Assembly (NCBI GenBank): GCA_015680685.1 | Contig: MNCI01020673.1 | Span: 185,783-249,782 of the forward strand | Source of the DNA: Gnetum montanum | Taxonomy: Eukaryota > Streptophyta > Gnetopsida > Gnetales > Gnetaceae | DNA: 64,000 nt | Reading direction: 5' to 3' | Shown here: in pieces, positions 46,421 through 58,699 of the stretch | Position numbering within the stretch: position 1 is the stretch's first letter | Layout: the number at the start of each line of letters is the position of its first letter | The notes under the pieces: generated by a model | The model's database searches: none | Told to the model about the DNA's origin: nothing | Seen by the model: only the letters and a program-made list of their open reading frames with translations | Made by a program: the position numbers and the translations under genes

Positions 46421-48934
46421 TTTGATCCAGTTGGTCACAGCATGCATGAGCATGATCGTCTGGACGTTGGAGTGTTGTTGTTGTTGGCTTGGAGGCTACT
46501 CTAGCGATGGAATAGTGAAGGCACTTATTGGTTCAAATACACTGGCCACAGGTGTATGCGAGGGTATGTTCAAATTGTTGGGCCGGAAAAAGGGACGTTT
46601 CCGTGGCTAGGATTCCGGTCCACGCAGCTAAGGTGCTAGTTGCAAGTTAACAGCCCTCGTAGCGTTTCGTTGCTGCAGCTGTGGCAGTATCTCTCCTTGC
46701 ATCAGAGGTGCAGGTGGCAGTTGAGTGGGATGTGGTGGTGGAGTGGCATGAGAAGGTGATGGAGGATAAAAGAGATGTGGGTTTTCCCCCCGAGGTAATG
46801 GAGATTGAGGTCGAAAATACTCCGAGGGGTGGTAATGACTTTTAAAGGCCGCATGGCTGGAAGAGTCCCTTGGAGAGACCGGTTGCTGAACATAGTACCC
46901 ATAAGGATTTGGCTGTTTGTAAGGGTACTACTGCCTTGGAGGTGGCATCCCCTATGTTTATGGGTGCTGCCACTGTTGGAAGTATTCATATGGTTGCGGT
47001 GGCGCTCCACTTGGATAGTATCCTTGCTGCTACTGGTGGACTCGCCTAGAATTGCCTTGTGGATAAGGAAACCTTCAGGGTGTTTGCCTTTGTGCCAAGC
47101 GAGGGTTCAATGCGTACACCCCAGACTCTTTAAGATGTGACACCACAGGACAACATCCCTTAGGATGTTCATATTGGCATATGCCACATTCATCTTCCTC
47201 CTCGGTGTCAGAGTCTACAACCTACTCTGCTACAACAACTTTGCCCTTTCCCTTATATAGGGCATGTTCAGCTTCCTTCTTCCTACGTCGATCGTGATCA
47301 TTACCTTGTGCTTTGGACTCCTCAGTGATTTTCAACACGCTTTGGACCCTCTCATCCAAAGAGTCCCACATCTTATCCACTTTTGCCGAAATTTCATATG
47401 TGAACTTTTGTAACGGAAAAGTCTTTCAGTTTACCATTGCTTCCAGCAATGATTCTTCCTTCTCATCACAAAAACGAACTTCCCTTTTTCTGAGGGAAGG
47501 ATCCTGGTTGAATTCTTCTGCGCTCTCCTTTTTTCTGAGTTCTCCTTCCTCCTTGGCCACTTGTTCAATGAGACGTTACAATTGATCGGCCCTTAGCTCT
47601 GACAGTCGCCCCTGGGCGTACACGCCAAGGGTCTTTTGCATTTCAAAACGGAGCCCATCAATGATGTGGCGAAGCTGTCCTCGCTGAGAGTAACCATGAC
47701 CAGAGCACCGATGCAACAACGAGTAGTACCTGCTCATGGTAGCATCCAAGGGTTCATGGTTTCCTTGTTTCCAGCCTTGGATCTGCCATCTCAGGTTCGC
47801 CACTCTGGAGTATGTTTGATATTTGTCATTGAAAATTTCAAGCATTGTACTCCATCTTCTGATTGATTCCGGCTCCAAGGACCGGTACCAACTTTCAGCT
47901 TCTTTGATGAGTGTGTGAGGGAACAGGTTCAGCCTTTGCCAATCATTGTCAATGTTTTGCAGGGTGCAGGCATCATAGAATGCCTGCAGGTGGGTCTACG
48001 GATCATAGTTGTATCCCCCTTCAAATCTGGGGATGTTGTTCATATCAACACGCTTGATCCGGCTATCCTTTATGTGCCAACTAGGAATTTGAACTGCCTC
48101 AAAGATCTGGAGCATACTCTGGGTAGCCAACAACGGCTCATCTGAATCATACTCCTGCTAAGGACCATGATGTCTGTGATGATTTTGGCTATCCCTCCTT
48201 TCATGCCGACGAGCATCACGTGATGGTTTGCAAGTTTCCGCTTGTTTCTCCTTCTGGTCCTTCCGATCATTCCAAACCTTTTTACTCCCGTCCTTTTGCT
48301 TCCTCCTACCTCAGTTATGATCAGAGCCTGAGTTGGATGAAGGAGAAGGAGAGCGAGAGGATGGAGAAGAAGGAGAACAATCTCTCCCTCTACCCTAATG
48401 ACAGTCCTGATTGTCCCGTTCATCCTTGCTGTGTGACCCTTCATCCCCTTGGGAATCTTGGCCACCTAGGTGCTTGGAATGAATCATGGATTGGAGGACC
48501 TGGTGCCCTAGGGGAAGTTCAGTTGAATGGGTGTCATGAAAGATGGGATCCCCATCGTCTAGTAGCCCTTGCGAAAATAAGGGATTACTGAATTGTTTCC
48601 CCTTCAGTTGTTCATATATGTCCGCCTGCTACTGATCTCTTGCTCATTGAGCCTCATTGGGATGATAGTCCCGGTAGTCATGGTCCTCCATGACATACTC
48701 TGCTCCACAGTTCTGGATGCCCAATCTGCTAAGATTGTGAAATAGCATCGCAGGAGCCAATCGGCCAAGGGGGGGGGGGTGTACAATATTGCCCTCCATG
48801 TCCTACCATCGTAGGTGCTCATCTTGATGTAGGATGAACATGAAATCAGGGACGTACTCATCGGGATGCTTGTACACCACCCGACATTCTTGTGGCACCG
48901 GTGGGGTGGATATCTCCCTCCTGTAAGAAGACAT
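46421..48934 (-). pseudogene. Gag of element F
   Basis: The start is ATG 48934 (MSSYRREISTPPVPQ). The N-terminal part is rich in His, Asp, Ser and Arg. The capsid-like core lies at 47576-48060 (MNNIPRFEGGYN, LIKEAESWYRSLEPESIRRW, IFNDKYQTYSRVANLRWQIQ). The variant knuckle CGICQYEHPKGCC is at about 47130-47195, followed by a Pro/Gln-rich linker (46600-47030). Stops are spread throughout. A run of ten or more G at about 48770-48779 may be a slippage or assembly weak point. Confidence 0.8.
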
Positions 48935-49083
48935 GCTGGATGTTAGATGGTCCACGTAATCGATTTACCTTAATACTAACTTTTAATCTGCCTAGTGTGC
49001 ATAAATATTTCTATCCTGGGTCTGTTCCAATGACTTGAATGATAATTTCACTAAGGTTAGATGACGCATGTAAGACTTACAAT

Positions 49084-49101
49084 CCACGGCAATGGCGCCA
49101 A
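49084..49101 (-). promoter_or_regulatory. tRNA-Asp primer binding site of element F
   Basis: In plus orientation TCCACGGCAATGGCGCCA directly precedes the LTR, two differences from the tRNA-Asp 3' end as recalled. Confidence 0.8.
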
Positions 49102-50033
49102 TGATGAGCGGCTAGGTACCCCTACGCCCAACCATACGAATCACAAGCATCCAAACGCGACCCGGTCGAATTCCGTAGACTGTAAGTACTTAACATACAC
49201 CAGACTCTAACCAGTGAAACTCTGGGTTAGAACGGTCATTGTCTTCCTAACCTCACTTGTAATGTTCCGTTTACGATGGTTAAGTGAGACTAAGGCTAAT
49301 GATTTTTATAGCTTTTTGCATATCTTTTGGCGGCTAATTTAAGGTATGAAAGGTAAGGAATAAACTATTATCTAATCTTTAATTATCCTAACTTATATTC
49401 TAACTATTCCTAGCATAAGTATCCGGTCCCATCTTCTGAGCACGTTCTGAGCATCTCCTAACACTTCTGGGCTACCAGACGTTAAGCATCACTGGGTTTA
49501 CCAAGTGTTTGATTTACGTTCAAGATGGTCGTACTTATGGCCTTTACGAACTACGAATGAACAATAGCGATTAAAATAATAATAATAGAAACTTAAGTGA
49601 TTAACATGTAACTAACAAAGCATAGATATATTAAACTACTAAATGCATAAAATAGCTAAGTCCAAATGTTGCAAGGAATACTTGAATAGTTCGTCTTTAT
49701 TGCTATCACGCCAATGGGCTTAGATACATCAACGCTTGAATAAAGAGCCGATCACTTTTCTTACACCTGCTGCGGGCACTTGGAAAATATTCTATCTCTT
49801 GCGGGAACAAACTGCAAGAGCTTCGCTACAACTAACTGAAAGATGCCTAAATGAGGCGGAAGGCCCTCTTATTTATAGGCCAAGATGGGCGGCTGCGTAA
49901 ACGGGGCCACATCGACGTAGGAAAGCCACGTCGACGGGCCCGCGTCAACGCGGTAGGCTACGTTGATGAGACCACGTCAACGCGGCCGCGTATACGTGGC
50001 CCTGCCGACGTAGGACTCAATGACACTTCATCA
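49102..50033 (-). repeat. 5' LTR of element F (932 bp)
   Basis: It runs TGATGAGCGGCTAGGTACCC to GACACTTCATCA. The minus-strand TATA box is at 49868-49877. Upstream of it in element sense are repeated ACGTCGACG-type palindromes (49908-50010), clearer than in the 3' copy, which has lost several CpG sites. Confidence 0.9.
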
Positions 50034-50934
50034 ACTATGTTATTTGTTTGTAATGTTTTAAACATTTGAATAGTTATTATAACAAATACAAAGATTAAAA
50101 AAACCTTTCTATCTATTGCTGTGTCCTTAAACCCACCTTTTTAATAAACTGCAAGGTTATTGCAGACAACATTGACTCGCACCAATAGTTTGTGTTATGC
50201 ATGATGCCTGCAATTTGTTTTTGCTAGTTTATGCAAATCACATAAACTCGTTAACTAAAACTAGAAAGTGTTTCTTATCAACATGAACTCATGCGAATCA
50301 CAATAGTGTACTAAAGTGTGCTATGCAACATGTCATACGAGACAAAGTTTTGAGAGCCAAACTACAAGTTTGATGCGGAATGTAAGCAGTCTCGTTATTA
50401 TCCATTGTGTTTTGCATGATGCTTGCATTCTATTGATGCGAGAACATGTGACTCGCATGTAAATGTTGGCATAAAGAAACAATTCAATCGTGAGAGTGCG
50501 AGTCCTTGAGCTCTTGCTAATTGCAATATCAAAAACAAATTCCCTTCGCAGCATGACATGTAACATGCACATTTGAATCTGAGGTTGTGATGTTGTTGCC
50601 TCACACATGGTCCTTGCATTGTCTACTATAATTGCGGTTCTCAATATTTATTGTAAGATGCATGTAGGAAAGTTAAACTGTGAGATAAATGCGATCCATA
50701 GGAGCTCACATAGTGTGTAAAATGTGAAAAATAGATATTGGACATCTCTTTTGATTTGGCTCTTAATTTAGTTTATGCAGAGTATACGCACACTAGTTTT
50801 TGTATAGAGTGATATGTTGTGCCAGGGATTATTTGCTCATGTTTCAAACGCAGTAAGCAATATTCATTTTCAACTATTGCATTAAACTGTTTTAATCATA
50901 TACATGGTTTGATTTTACTTACAGACTCCTAGTT
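50034..50934. other. Unassigned stretch with short CGCATG-rich motifs
   Basis: No gene is seen. Motifs such as GCGAGAACATGTGACTCGCA (50437) and repeated TGCATGATGC-TGCA recall the repeat at 58700-58930, and may be a piece of the same transposon family. Confidence 0.35.
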
Positions 50935-51680
50935 CTTACCCCATCATAATAATCAGCTAGAATTTGACTTAAGGGGTGGCTCTTCACAAATCTATAATCA
51001 CTTCCTCAATTGTTAGCATGCGTTTGTTATACACTCTATAAGCATTGCTTATGAGTGAATAACCAAGAAAAATACCTTCAACTTTATTGTCAATGTAGCT
51101 TACTGTATCTTCGATTTTCAAATAGAAGCAATTGCAACTAAAAACTTTAAAGTAATTTGACTTGGATTTATTACCATAATGAAGCTCAAATGGTGTCTAT
51201 GTCATGTTGGTTGTATTAAAATCATATTTAATGCATAGTAGGTTATCTTTATGGCTTCTCCCCAAAATGATTTTAGCCAATGTTACTCATGGAATAGGGT
51301 TCTTAGTATTTCTTGAAGCATCTAGTTCTTATATTTATTGAGTCCATTTTGAAGAGGTATTTAAGAATTGAGAATTAGCAATAATCATTAATAATAATAG
51401 ATAAATATATTTTGCCTCCTATGATATATGTTTTAGCAGGTCCTACTAAATCAAGGTGTAAAGATTAAAGAGAATGTTTGATTGTAATATCAATTTTTCT
51501 ATTAAAGGGTATGGATTTTTGCTTATCTTTAGAACATGTTTCACATACCCTATCCTTATTGGATTGAATCCACTGATAGTCCTTCATTGATCTATTTTTT
51601 GAAAGCTTAGGCTTTCAAAGTATAAGTGGCATATTCTTCCATGTCACAACCAGTTGTCTTTTGATTTGATAATTAAACAC
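50935..51680 (-). pseudogene. Copia-type (Ty1) integrase remnant
   Basis: In minus-strand order the frames give CETCSKxKQKSIPF, a decayed SLHLDLVGPAKT, a QNG block (51330), LAKIILGRSH (decayed WGEA), TPFELHYGNKSKSNYFKVF, IEDTVSYIDNKVEGIFLGYS and AYRVYNKRMLTIEE. This is the typical end of the Copia GAG-pre-integrase and integrase region. Many stops and frameshifts make it an old remnant. No LTRs were recognised nearby. Confidence 0.75.
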
Positions 51681-52452
51681 TTCAAATTATATCTACTCAA
51701 ATACAATTATCAATAATTGTTACATTTCTAGATACATGTGCCATGAGGATTACTTCATCAATTTGAACATTAGTAATAATTTAATAGTCAACTTGAAACA
51801 ATAAAGCAATGCATAATTGCCACATAGAACTCATGAAACTAATGCTAGTACATAGTTAAGTTACAACACATTGGTTCATAAAGCAACATAGACAACAAAA
51901 CTATATGTTTTCAATTGCCATGAACAAGCAAATGAATAAAAGAACTAGCCTCATGAGAGCTGCATGTAAAATTGCAAAATCAGCAACATGAATGATTGCT
52001 ATGCCCAATTATGCCTAATACTTTTTTCCTTGTGAAAATGGCAAGGGGTGCATCAAGAGTAGGAGGATGCAATTGGCTACATTATCACTCTAGCTCTGCT
52101 AGCTCACCTATGTTTTCTTAGTGCCACTTTCTTAATGATCTTTATTATTGGTTTTTTAAATGGTTTTTAATTATTTTTATTTTTTATGCTTTTCATTTTT
52201 TCTTAACAAAGAGGCAGTACACAACCAGTTGATCAAAGAAAGTTAACAAAATTGTAAGGGCAAGAGGGCAAGAGTTGTACCCAGGAACAATAGTAGGTTT
52301 GCTCCTAGGATATTACTCAAGATGCTCGAAGAGAGCATGACAAGATTTGTCGTGCCTAGTAGCGACATGCATGAGAGGAGCATTAGCGTTGGGAGGAGCA
52401 ATTCAAAACTACCCTAATATGAAGTCTTAAGGACTTCAGTTCATTGTTGTAG
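51681..52452. other. Unassigned AT-rich stretch
   Basis: No coding or structural signal was recognised. A T-rich tract occurs at 52140-52205. Confidence 0.4.
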
Positions 52453-53659
52453 TTGGTATGGCCGAATATGCATGCCATGCTCACTAAATGTCGCCTTGGC
52501 TTCATCATGGGTGGTAGGCCTAGATATTATGAAGAGAAGGCACATCGCTTCTATGTCTTCCATATTCGAGGTGCAGAATCATCTATGGTTGCATGTATTG
52601 GTGATGCTAGATATCCATTGATAGAGGGCATTCTGGTGGACACACTTCACATGGTCGTTGGTCAGCGTAGGAAATTTTTCACTGCTGCTACCACAGATAA
52701 AAAAATACAATTACTTTCCATGGTTCTTGAGCTGGAGTCAGATGAGATAGGTTGGCCTTAGAAGAACTTCTTTCCTGAATGGAGAGTTCTTGTGAGGGCT
52801 ATTCACATCAACCTCCTTACCGTGACTCATCACATGCATGTCTTGTTTTTTACATTGATGATGTCACGTGATTTGGAGAGAGACTGTTCCCTCAACTACC
52901 CCCCACATTTTGATAAGCAGGATGTGAGTCCCAACTAGGGATGCAATGATAATTCCATTTTCGTTGGTCACATTAGCTCTTTTTAGGCACTAGTAGATTT
53001 TAGCATCTAATCACAATGCGAAGGAGGTGCAGATGTTTACTAAGGATAAATTGACTCATTTGGGCTATGCATTCTATACTCAACAGGTTCCTAAGATTCG
53101 TTTCAATGATTTGGGATGGCTCCCTGATCCTCGAGTACCAAGGAATGGTGGCAAGGCTGGATGGTACCAGTTCTATGGTGAGGATCATAAACCCTATGTT
53201 ATATGTGTCTAGCCATTGTAGCAACAATAGTTTGGAGATGGGGTTGCTATTTTTCAATACTTGAAGGTAATGGAGGCCATGATGAACACATGCATTTATG
53301 ATCTTGTTACAAGGATTGATGCATTTAAGTCCCAAATGCATCAATGTTTTGGCTGCATGGAGAGGAGGTAGATCTACCTTGCCATCAACTGTGAGACCAT
53401 GGTCGAGTATACATTTGAGCAGTTGAGGGTAGTGCGTAGAGACAATGGTTCAAGAGAGATAGTGGATGACATTCCTAATCCAGAGTTGATGAGCATGGCC
53501 ACATCAGAGCTTGTAGCAAAGTTAGTCCCTTCAGATTCGTCTCAAATAGGAGATAACTTAGCTGAGCCAATTGATGACACAATGAATGAGGTAGATTTCA
53601 TGGACATAGGATGCACAGAAGTAGTGCAAGAGGATACTCGCGTCGAGGATGTTGAATAG
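52453..53659 (+). pseudogene. Unrecognised broken coding region
   Basis: Three open parts in sequence (52453-52761, 53027-53212, 53399-53659) look like one ancient protein with stops and frame changes. The first has MGGRPRYYEEKAHRFYVFHI and IEGILVDTLHMVVGQRRKFF. The second has KLTHLGYAFYTQQVPKIRFN. The last is acidic (IGDNLAEPIDDTMNEVDFMD). I do not recognise the family. A transposon-carried protein is likely from the context of repeats and decay. The solo LTR lies about 150 bases past its end. Confidence 0.45.
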
Positions 53660-53802
53660 TCATTGTTGACTGTTATTTTGTTATTTTGGTTACCATAAAC
53701 ATTTCTATGGTTTTTGTCATAATTGATAAGCTCTTGCTTGACTATTGGAGATTTTTTTTTGTCATATGATGACTTGTTTTTGTATATAACATTTTAGTTT
53801 TA

Positions 53803-53807
53803 GGTAT
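53803..53807. other. Left target-site duplication of solo LTR G (GGTAT)
   Basis: GGTAT lies directly before TGATGAG and is repeated at 54722-54726. Confidence 0.9.
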
Positions 53808-54721
53808 TGATGAGTGGCGAGGTACCCCTACACTCAACCATATGAATACGAGCGTTACACGCGCGATCTGGTCGAACTCCGCAGACGGACTAGTTGTGGG
53901 ATCTAGATCATTATCCTTAGGTCGTAGTTCGCTGTCTTCCCACCTGAACTAGTATTAGCTTTGTCACGTATGGTTTAGTCCAGAGTGAGGTGTATGATGG
54001 GTTTCTAATCTAATGCTACTCCTGAAGGCAATGAGAAGTAATATTATCTAAGCTAAGAGAGAAAGGGTAAGAGAATCTAAACTAGCCTAAGTATGATAAG
54101 CATCCGTTCCTTGATTATCCGTACACATCTTGGACTTCATGCACAACTACTACTGGGATTACCAATCGCAGATCCTAGGTAGGCTACTGGGTTACCAAGT
54201 AGTCACACTTAAATGCTCGTAATCAAGTCGTACTCATTCTACGTTTTAACATGAGATAAGAGTGAGAGATTAACTAGGAAAGCAGTAAATAACAATTAAT
54301 TAAATGATTAAGCTAAGTGAATGCTGCAATGATGACGTAATCTCGATCTTTATTTCTGGTCATGTGCGTGTCCAAGTACGTCACACTTGAATAAAGGATG
54401 CCGTACAATTACAATCACCACACTACGGGCATACACTGGGAAATATTCTAACTCTAGAATGATAAAACTGCAAGAGTCTAGCTAAGGGTCTAAATCTAAG
54501 TGCGAAACAAGGGAGAGCCACCTCTTATTTATAGAACTAGTGGCGGGTTGCGATATCGTGTACGCGATATCACAGAGAAGGACGCAATATCGCATATGCG
54601 ATCTCGCAGCCCATGCGATAATATGGCTGTGATATCACAGCAGTGATATCATAGCCACTGTGATATCACGGCAGTGATATCACAGCAGTGATATCACAAC
54701 TAGCAAATTCATGACTCATCA
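53808..54721 (-). repeat. Solo LTR G (914 bp)
   Basis: It is a complete LTR of the A/E type, TGATGAGTGGCGAGGTACCC to CATGACTCATCA, flanked by GGTAT on both sides and with no internal sequence. It is the product of LTR-LTR recombination. The minus-strand TATA box is at 54524-54533. The U3 contains seven GATATC sites. Confidence 0.92.
54552..54695 (-). repeat. GATATC palindrome array in the U3 of solo LTR G
   Basis: GATATC occurs at 54552, 54566, 54631, 54645, 54662, 54676 and 54690. The last five are GTGATATCAC or close variants, with 14, 17, 14 and 14-base steps. Each is a perfect or near-perfect 8-10 base palindrome lying just upstream of the TATA box in LTR sense. Confidence 0.9.
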
Positions 54722-54726
54722 GGTAT

Positions 54727-56049
54727 TTAAACTTAAAGAGTTTGGCCATTTCTGCATTGCGTATTATTCATTCTCTTTATAGGAATCATTATAAAGAAGC
54801 CAAAAGAATGAAACAATGTTATCGCAACCATGTAAAATATTGATTGCATTCTTCATTTCTATAGTTGGGAAAACAATTTCCAATTTAAGTTGAAAAAATT
54901 TTGTATGTACATTCATTCAGAAATGAATTATTTATTGAACGATTTTTATATAGATGTGCTCGGATCACATCCACATGCACTGGTAAACTTTTGTTTCTAT
55001 TCAGAGATGCAAACACCTACGAGGTGCACTTTAGTAGTTGGCCAATGTGTCCTGTGAGTTGCATACCCTTGCATTGAATAAAAAAAGCATGAACCAGTGA
55101 ATTGCGATCATGTGCAAGTCGCATTGTATCAGTGTTCTTGCTCCTGGATCAACTAACATGTGCATTGTAGTTCTTTGCACTAATAAATAGAGGTCGTACA
55201 CTCTACATGCGAGGCACATCCCCTCGCACTATGCAAAATGGTTTCTATTGTTTCAGTTGGCTAAGGGATCTTGCATATCGCATCCCCTTGTACTATGAAA
55301 AATGGTTGTTGTTACTAATTGTGAGGAGGTGCGATTCACACATATTTAGATATGTGCAAATTGCACAACGTCACACCTATTGCTTCCATTATTGTGACAG
55401 ATTGTGAGGCGCATGGACACGCAACATCTTGTGTCCTGCTAGACACAACGGTTTGCACTGTTTCAGGGTCGAAGGACAAACACTTTTAAACCATGTTGTG
55501 ATTGACAGCGTATTGCATGTACTTGCATGAACTCAGTGCGAGTAAGGTGCGTAACGCATGTTGTCGCAATTAAGAGAAAAAAATAATACAATAGAATTAT
55601 GCTACTTGCAAAAAGGAGGATATGAGAAGCATATTTTGTGTACATATTATGACAACTTGCTTGTTCCATGGAAATAATATTTAGAACACGTATTAAACTT
55701 TGCAAATTATGACAACTTGCTTGTTCCATAGAAACAATATTTGGAACACATATTGAGCCTTGCAAATTATAGATTTCTTTTTAAAATTTCAAAAATTAAT
55801 TAGCACAATAGGAAACAAATGAGCACCATATATATTTCCAATCAGTAACCATGATATAAATACATTATTCTCACATGTACAAAAAAAATTCCTTTCATTA
55901 AAGATGGTGAAAAGGCATCTACATAATCAAAAATTTTTTAACATTTGAAATGGGATATGGACCATGCTCACCACAATCCTTGCAGACAAGATGCTGCACA
56001 TATTTTTTATCAAGGTTGATCAAGCATTGAACAACTAAGACTGTCCTGT
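54727..56049. other. Unassigned stretch with CGCA-rich motifs
   Basis: No gene is seen. 54960-55560 is rich in GCGA, TGCAT and CGCAT motifs, similar in style to 50150-50650 and 58700-59040, which fits long, sub-repeated transposon ends. A 60-bp tandem duplication lies at 55651-55770. Confidence 0.35.
55651..55770. repeat. 60-bp tandem duplication
   Basis: GACAACTTGCTTGTTCCATG followed by AAA-AATATTT-GAACAC occurs twice with a 60-base step and a few differences. Confidence 0.85.
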
Positions 56050-58215
56050 ATCATTGTATTTCAATACATGAAAACAAAATTGTTATTGAATTTTATCTCT
56101 TTTCCAAATACTAAATGATGTATGAACAATATTGTATACATGCCACAGTCATATCCATTTTCTTGAGAAGGAATGCCTTGCACAGCCATCATACTCCATT
56201 TTAATGATGACTTCTTTCGCTTTTCCTTCACCTTAGTTATGCTCTCAAGAATTGAAGAATCACCTTTCAATAAAAATTCAAGAAACCTTGACATTAACTT
56301 CTAAATAGCAGCTACATGTTGTGAAGAAGGTAATGAATTCTACACACATTTTTTTGGTACGTGTCTACAACCACGAGCATCCAATGATCACCAGTATTGA
56401 ATGGGATGCAAAATAATTACAATTCCAATTCAATAAATTCCTAGTAAAATTTGGTTTTCATGTCTTCAGTAAAGTCCTTTTGTACCGCGAACACATCAAC
56501 CTCTCCTTCAACCAATGTGTCACTTTCAACATTGATCACATGTCTTTTTGCGAGCTTCTTTACTTTATGTTCCAACATGTTTTTTTGGCTATGTTGCATC
56601 TGACTCTCTAGGGACTTTGCAGGTGCTTGAAACATAGTATCAAATATAAAATATTTTACTGATGGATGACAATCAACATTAGCTTTTTGAAGTTGCTTAA
56701 GGTACATGATGTACACATCAATGACATCACCATCAAGCCATTATTTCCACCCAAGTTGGTATACAGACTTGAAAGACATTCCTATGGCAACAAATGGGGG
56801 AAACGATGACATAGCAAACACTTCACTATCTAATCTACTAGTGACAAGCAACTGCATCACTCTATCAACTGTCGCACATGATTGACCAATCAGGGTGATG
56901 AAGTCAACAAGCTTCATTATCTGAACTATACCAGAAGGTAGATTGATGGGCCTGTTGAAGTCTACATCACCTACATGTGAACATTCATAAGATGGATGTC
57001 AACATACATAAATAAGTGATCCAAACAAGTCTATGTACATGTTTCTTCATTTGGATTATCTTATTTAGATACTTCTTTGATGTATTCTTCAACTGAATTA
57101 AATAATCTTTTGGCAGCTTTCATTGTTGGCGTATCAATTATTTTTGTTCAACACATGTACAATACAAAGACCACTGGAATTTATAAAAGATATGAACAAT
57201 GTATTAAAACTGCAAGGTTTTATAACATGGCACAAACCTCTGATAGTATTGACCCCCCTAGCATGAATGTCTCTACTATCAAAAATGTTGATTGTAGCAT
57301 TTTTTAATGACATAATTTCTCTATTCAATGTGAATATATGCTTCCCCTTTTCTTCAATCTCAACAAGCAACTTCTAGTTAAAATTGTTTTGTTCACTTGC
57401 ATAACTCTCAAATTTGACCTTCAATTGCATATTTTCTTCTATCAAATGTGACCTGTTTGATTTTAGCTCCTCTAGAGCACTCTAAATTGCTAAATTTCTT
57501 TGAGAATAATTATTTAATGTCTTCATCATCTCTTCCAACTTATCCTCAATGGATTGGTGAGAGCATTTTTCATGTTGGCAACTATCATCGACAACTCGAT
57601 TTTCAGGCTCTTTCAAAAAATAGGAGGTCTTACCCTTGTTGGACATTGATGTGCTCTTCAATATGCTTGTAAGATCTAGGAGGACTATTCCATTTAGTTG
57701 GGGGGCCATACAATGAATATTTTTTTTTAGCAATATTTTTGTCACTATAATGGAAAAGCCAAGGGACTCTTTTACATGATGTTGCTACTATAACCTTGTT
57801 TGCCTCTTTAACTCAGACATGATAATCATTGGGATATCAAATGAAACACTTTTATTGTTTTTCAATGCCCACATCAATAAAATTGCATTATTGGAAATCT
57901 TCGCTTTCGTTGCTTTCACTAGAAATAAAGACCACTACATAATTTTGGAAAAAAATAATAGTTTTGAATAATCAAAGGGATTATCATCTTTCGTCTCAAA
58001 TTTTTGGGCATACTGGATTAGGCAAATCTTAGTTTTCTTTCACCTTGGATCCTTGACAGTTGCCTCTTTACCACATGGAACTTGTATAACATCTGCAATG
58101 TCATAAACATTGAAGGTGAATTTTTTTCCTTGGATGATAGCTTGTAGAGTACTTTCCGCAATGGACACACTCTCAAACAACTATTCATAAAAGTTGTAAA
58201 CAATATTTTTGTCAT
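56050..58215 (-). pseudogene. Ulp1-type cysteine protease remnant, probably transposon-carried
   Basis: On the minus strand, 56050-56800 shows the C48 (Ulp1) order: WLDGDVIDVYIMYL, then HWMLVVVDT with the catalytic His and Asp, then IPSQENGYDCGMYTI with the Gln and catalytic Cys. Ulp1 enzymes remove SUMO; plant MULE-type and related transposons often carry such domains, and their role there is unclear. Upstream pieces at 57134-57370, 57482-57745 and 58018-58215 may be one N-terminal part (FNVYDIADVIQVPCGKE, ISNNAILLMWALKNN), but its family is not certain. Stops and frame changes break it, so the gene is dead even though the triad residues survive. Confidence 0.7.
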
Positions 58216-58699
58216 AACTTTTATCGATTGTCATCCATTGATAAATTTCCATTTTCATCAATTTTTGGGAAAGAACAAACATTTTTGACAAGTCTAATAT
58301 TGTTCGTAGATTACATTCACAACCAATGCCAATAATTGCAATTCATGTAAATAAATAAAATGTTACTGTAACATTAAGCAAAGTACTTGAATCTATACTA
58401 TCCATTCTGAGATCGATTTATATAAAGCACAAGTACTCATGCCAAAGATCCCTTTTGCTAGTCCCCATCATTTTAACAAGCTTCATTTTCAAACACAACT
58501 TCAACAATATCCCCCAATGACAAAGATAATGTAATTAGGATAGCCTTCTCTAGTAATCCTGCAATGAAATTAATATAATTGGAGAATGTTCTTACCTTCC
58601 ACAATATTTACTAGGGCATCATAATCAATTAAACATCAAACAGTAAAAACAAAAATAATATTCATGGAAAATTATGTGAACAAATAACATTTAATAAAT
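58216..58699. other. Unassigned stretch upstream of the Ulp1 remnant
   Basis: AT-rich, no feature recognised. It may hold decayed 5' coding of the Ulp1 gene. Confidence 0.35.

Larger units (their letters stand above)
36758..50033 (-). mobile_element. Element F: near full-length Athila-like retrotransposon with ORF3, 13.3 kb
   Basis: On the minus strand F has a 5' LTR (49102-50033), tRNA-Asp primer site, gag, protease, RT, RNase H, integrase, spacer, ORF3, polypurine tract and 3' LTR (36792-37708). The two LTRs differ at a few per cent of sites, mostly transitions, so F is fairly young. Every ORF nevertheless has stops, often TAG or TAA where a CAG or CAA would fit, and integrase has lost two catalytic Asp residues. 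The right flank is ACTAT. On the left the LTR is preceded not by a matching flank but by a second primer-site fragment (36758-36791). F represents the type of element that could have supplied enzymes to A and E. Confidence 0.9.
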
